Origin: a virus
Virus record (IMG/VR): IMGVR_UViG_3300028025_002129
Location: 1-29,681 of that record
DNA: 29,681 nt
Strand: one strand, 5' to 3'
The stretch's first letter is position 1. Each line of letters starts with the position of its first letter. Of the stretch, positions 29,586 through 29,681 are shown in pieces. Both the position numbers and the translations under genes were made by a program. The notes under the pieces were generated by a model. That model was not told the DNA's origin, did no database searches, and saw only the letters and a list, made by a program, of their open reading frames with translations.

Positions 29586-29681
29586 CAAGCAAACCTTAGC
29601 CCAGGTAGCAGGAGGCAAAAGGCTAAAAAATCCTTGATGGGGGGGGTAGGGCGAAGAGCATATTGTGAGCCATACGCTTGA

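Larger units (their letters stand above)
28987..29681. other. Gene-free control/origin-like region
   Basis: No convincing coding frame is visible on either strand over 695 bp. The stretch contains a dyad (29022-29040), a LexA-type box (29237-29256), three GCTAAAATGACTA-type motifs, a 43-bp palindrome flanked by 15-bp direct repeats, and 19-bp tandem repeats up to the window end. Such a density of repeats without genes suits a replication origin combined with regulatory sites. Confidence 0.6.

Overview
The window is most of a genome of a tailed, short-tailed (podovirus-like) bacteriophage of a Gram-negative host. The virion module is P22-like in order and family: scaffold, P22-type coat protein, gp4-type tail accessory factor, gp10-type packaged-DNA stabilisation protein, a head-binding tail-fibre adaptor, a glycine-rich adhesin and three ejection-type proteins. 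The GH108 endolysin with holin-type membrane proteins, the small-protein repertoire and a CTGT-N8-ACAG LexA-type box point to a beta- or gammaproteobacterial host. The host genus cannot be named from the sequence. Terminase, portal, integrase and repressor are not in the window, so the lifestyle is undecided.

Layout. (1) 1-15687, rightward: 3' part of a glycine-rich adhesin (frame broken at a G-run), scaffold, coat, two decoration-like proteins separated by UUCG-type hairpins, gp4, gp10, tail adaptor, second glycine-rich adhesin, a cupin-like protein, three ejection-type proteins, then lysis (small membrane protein, T4 holin-like protein, 3-TM GTA-type holin, GH108 muramidase). (2) 15723-19275, leftward: VRR-NUC nuclease, SNF2-type helicase, a zinc-ribbon/HNH-like protein and a run of small overlapping genes. 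(3) 19340-26457, rightward: RecB-like DUF2800 nuclease, a probable ssDNA-binding protein, small proteins, family A DNA polymerase and a primase-helicase. Blocks 2 and 3 diverge from a 64-bp gap holding a perfect 10-bp inverted repeat whose arms read as overlapping promoters. (4) 26470-28986, leftward: about a dozen very small, mostly acidic genes stitched together by a repeated stop/start junction (GAGGTGACAnnATGA), flanked by two tiny hydrophobic peptides. A bidirectional terminator separates blocks 3 and 4. (5) 28987-29681: no gene seen. It holds a near-consensus LexA box, a 43-bp palindrome flanked by 15-bp direct repeats, 19-bp tandem repeats and a motif present three times, and looks like a replication origin or control region.

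The parts fit a simple cycle: block 3 with the helicase and nucleases of block 2 replicates the DNA, block 1 builds the particle and lyses the cell, and block 4 is the accessory locus, the most likely site of unknown host-interaction or anti-defence functions.
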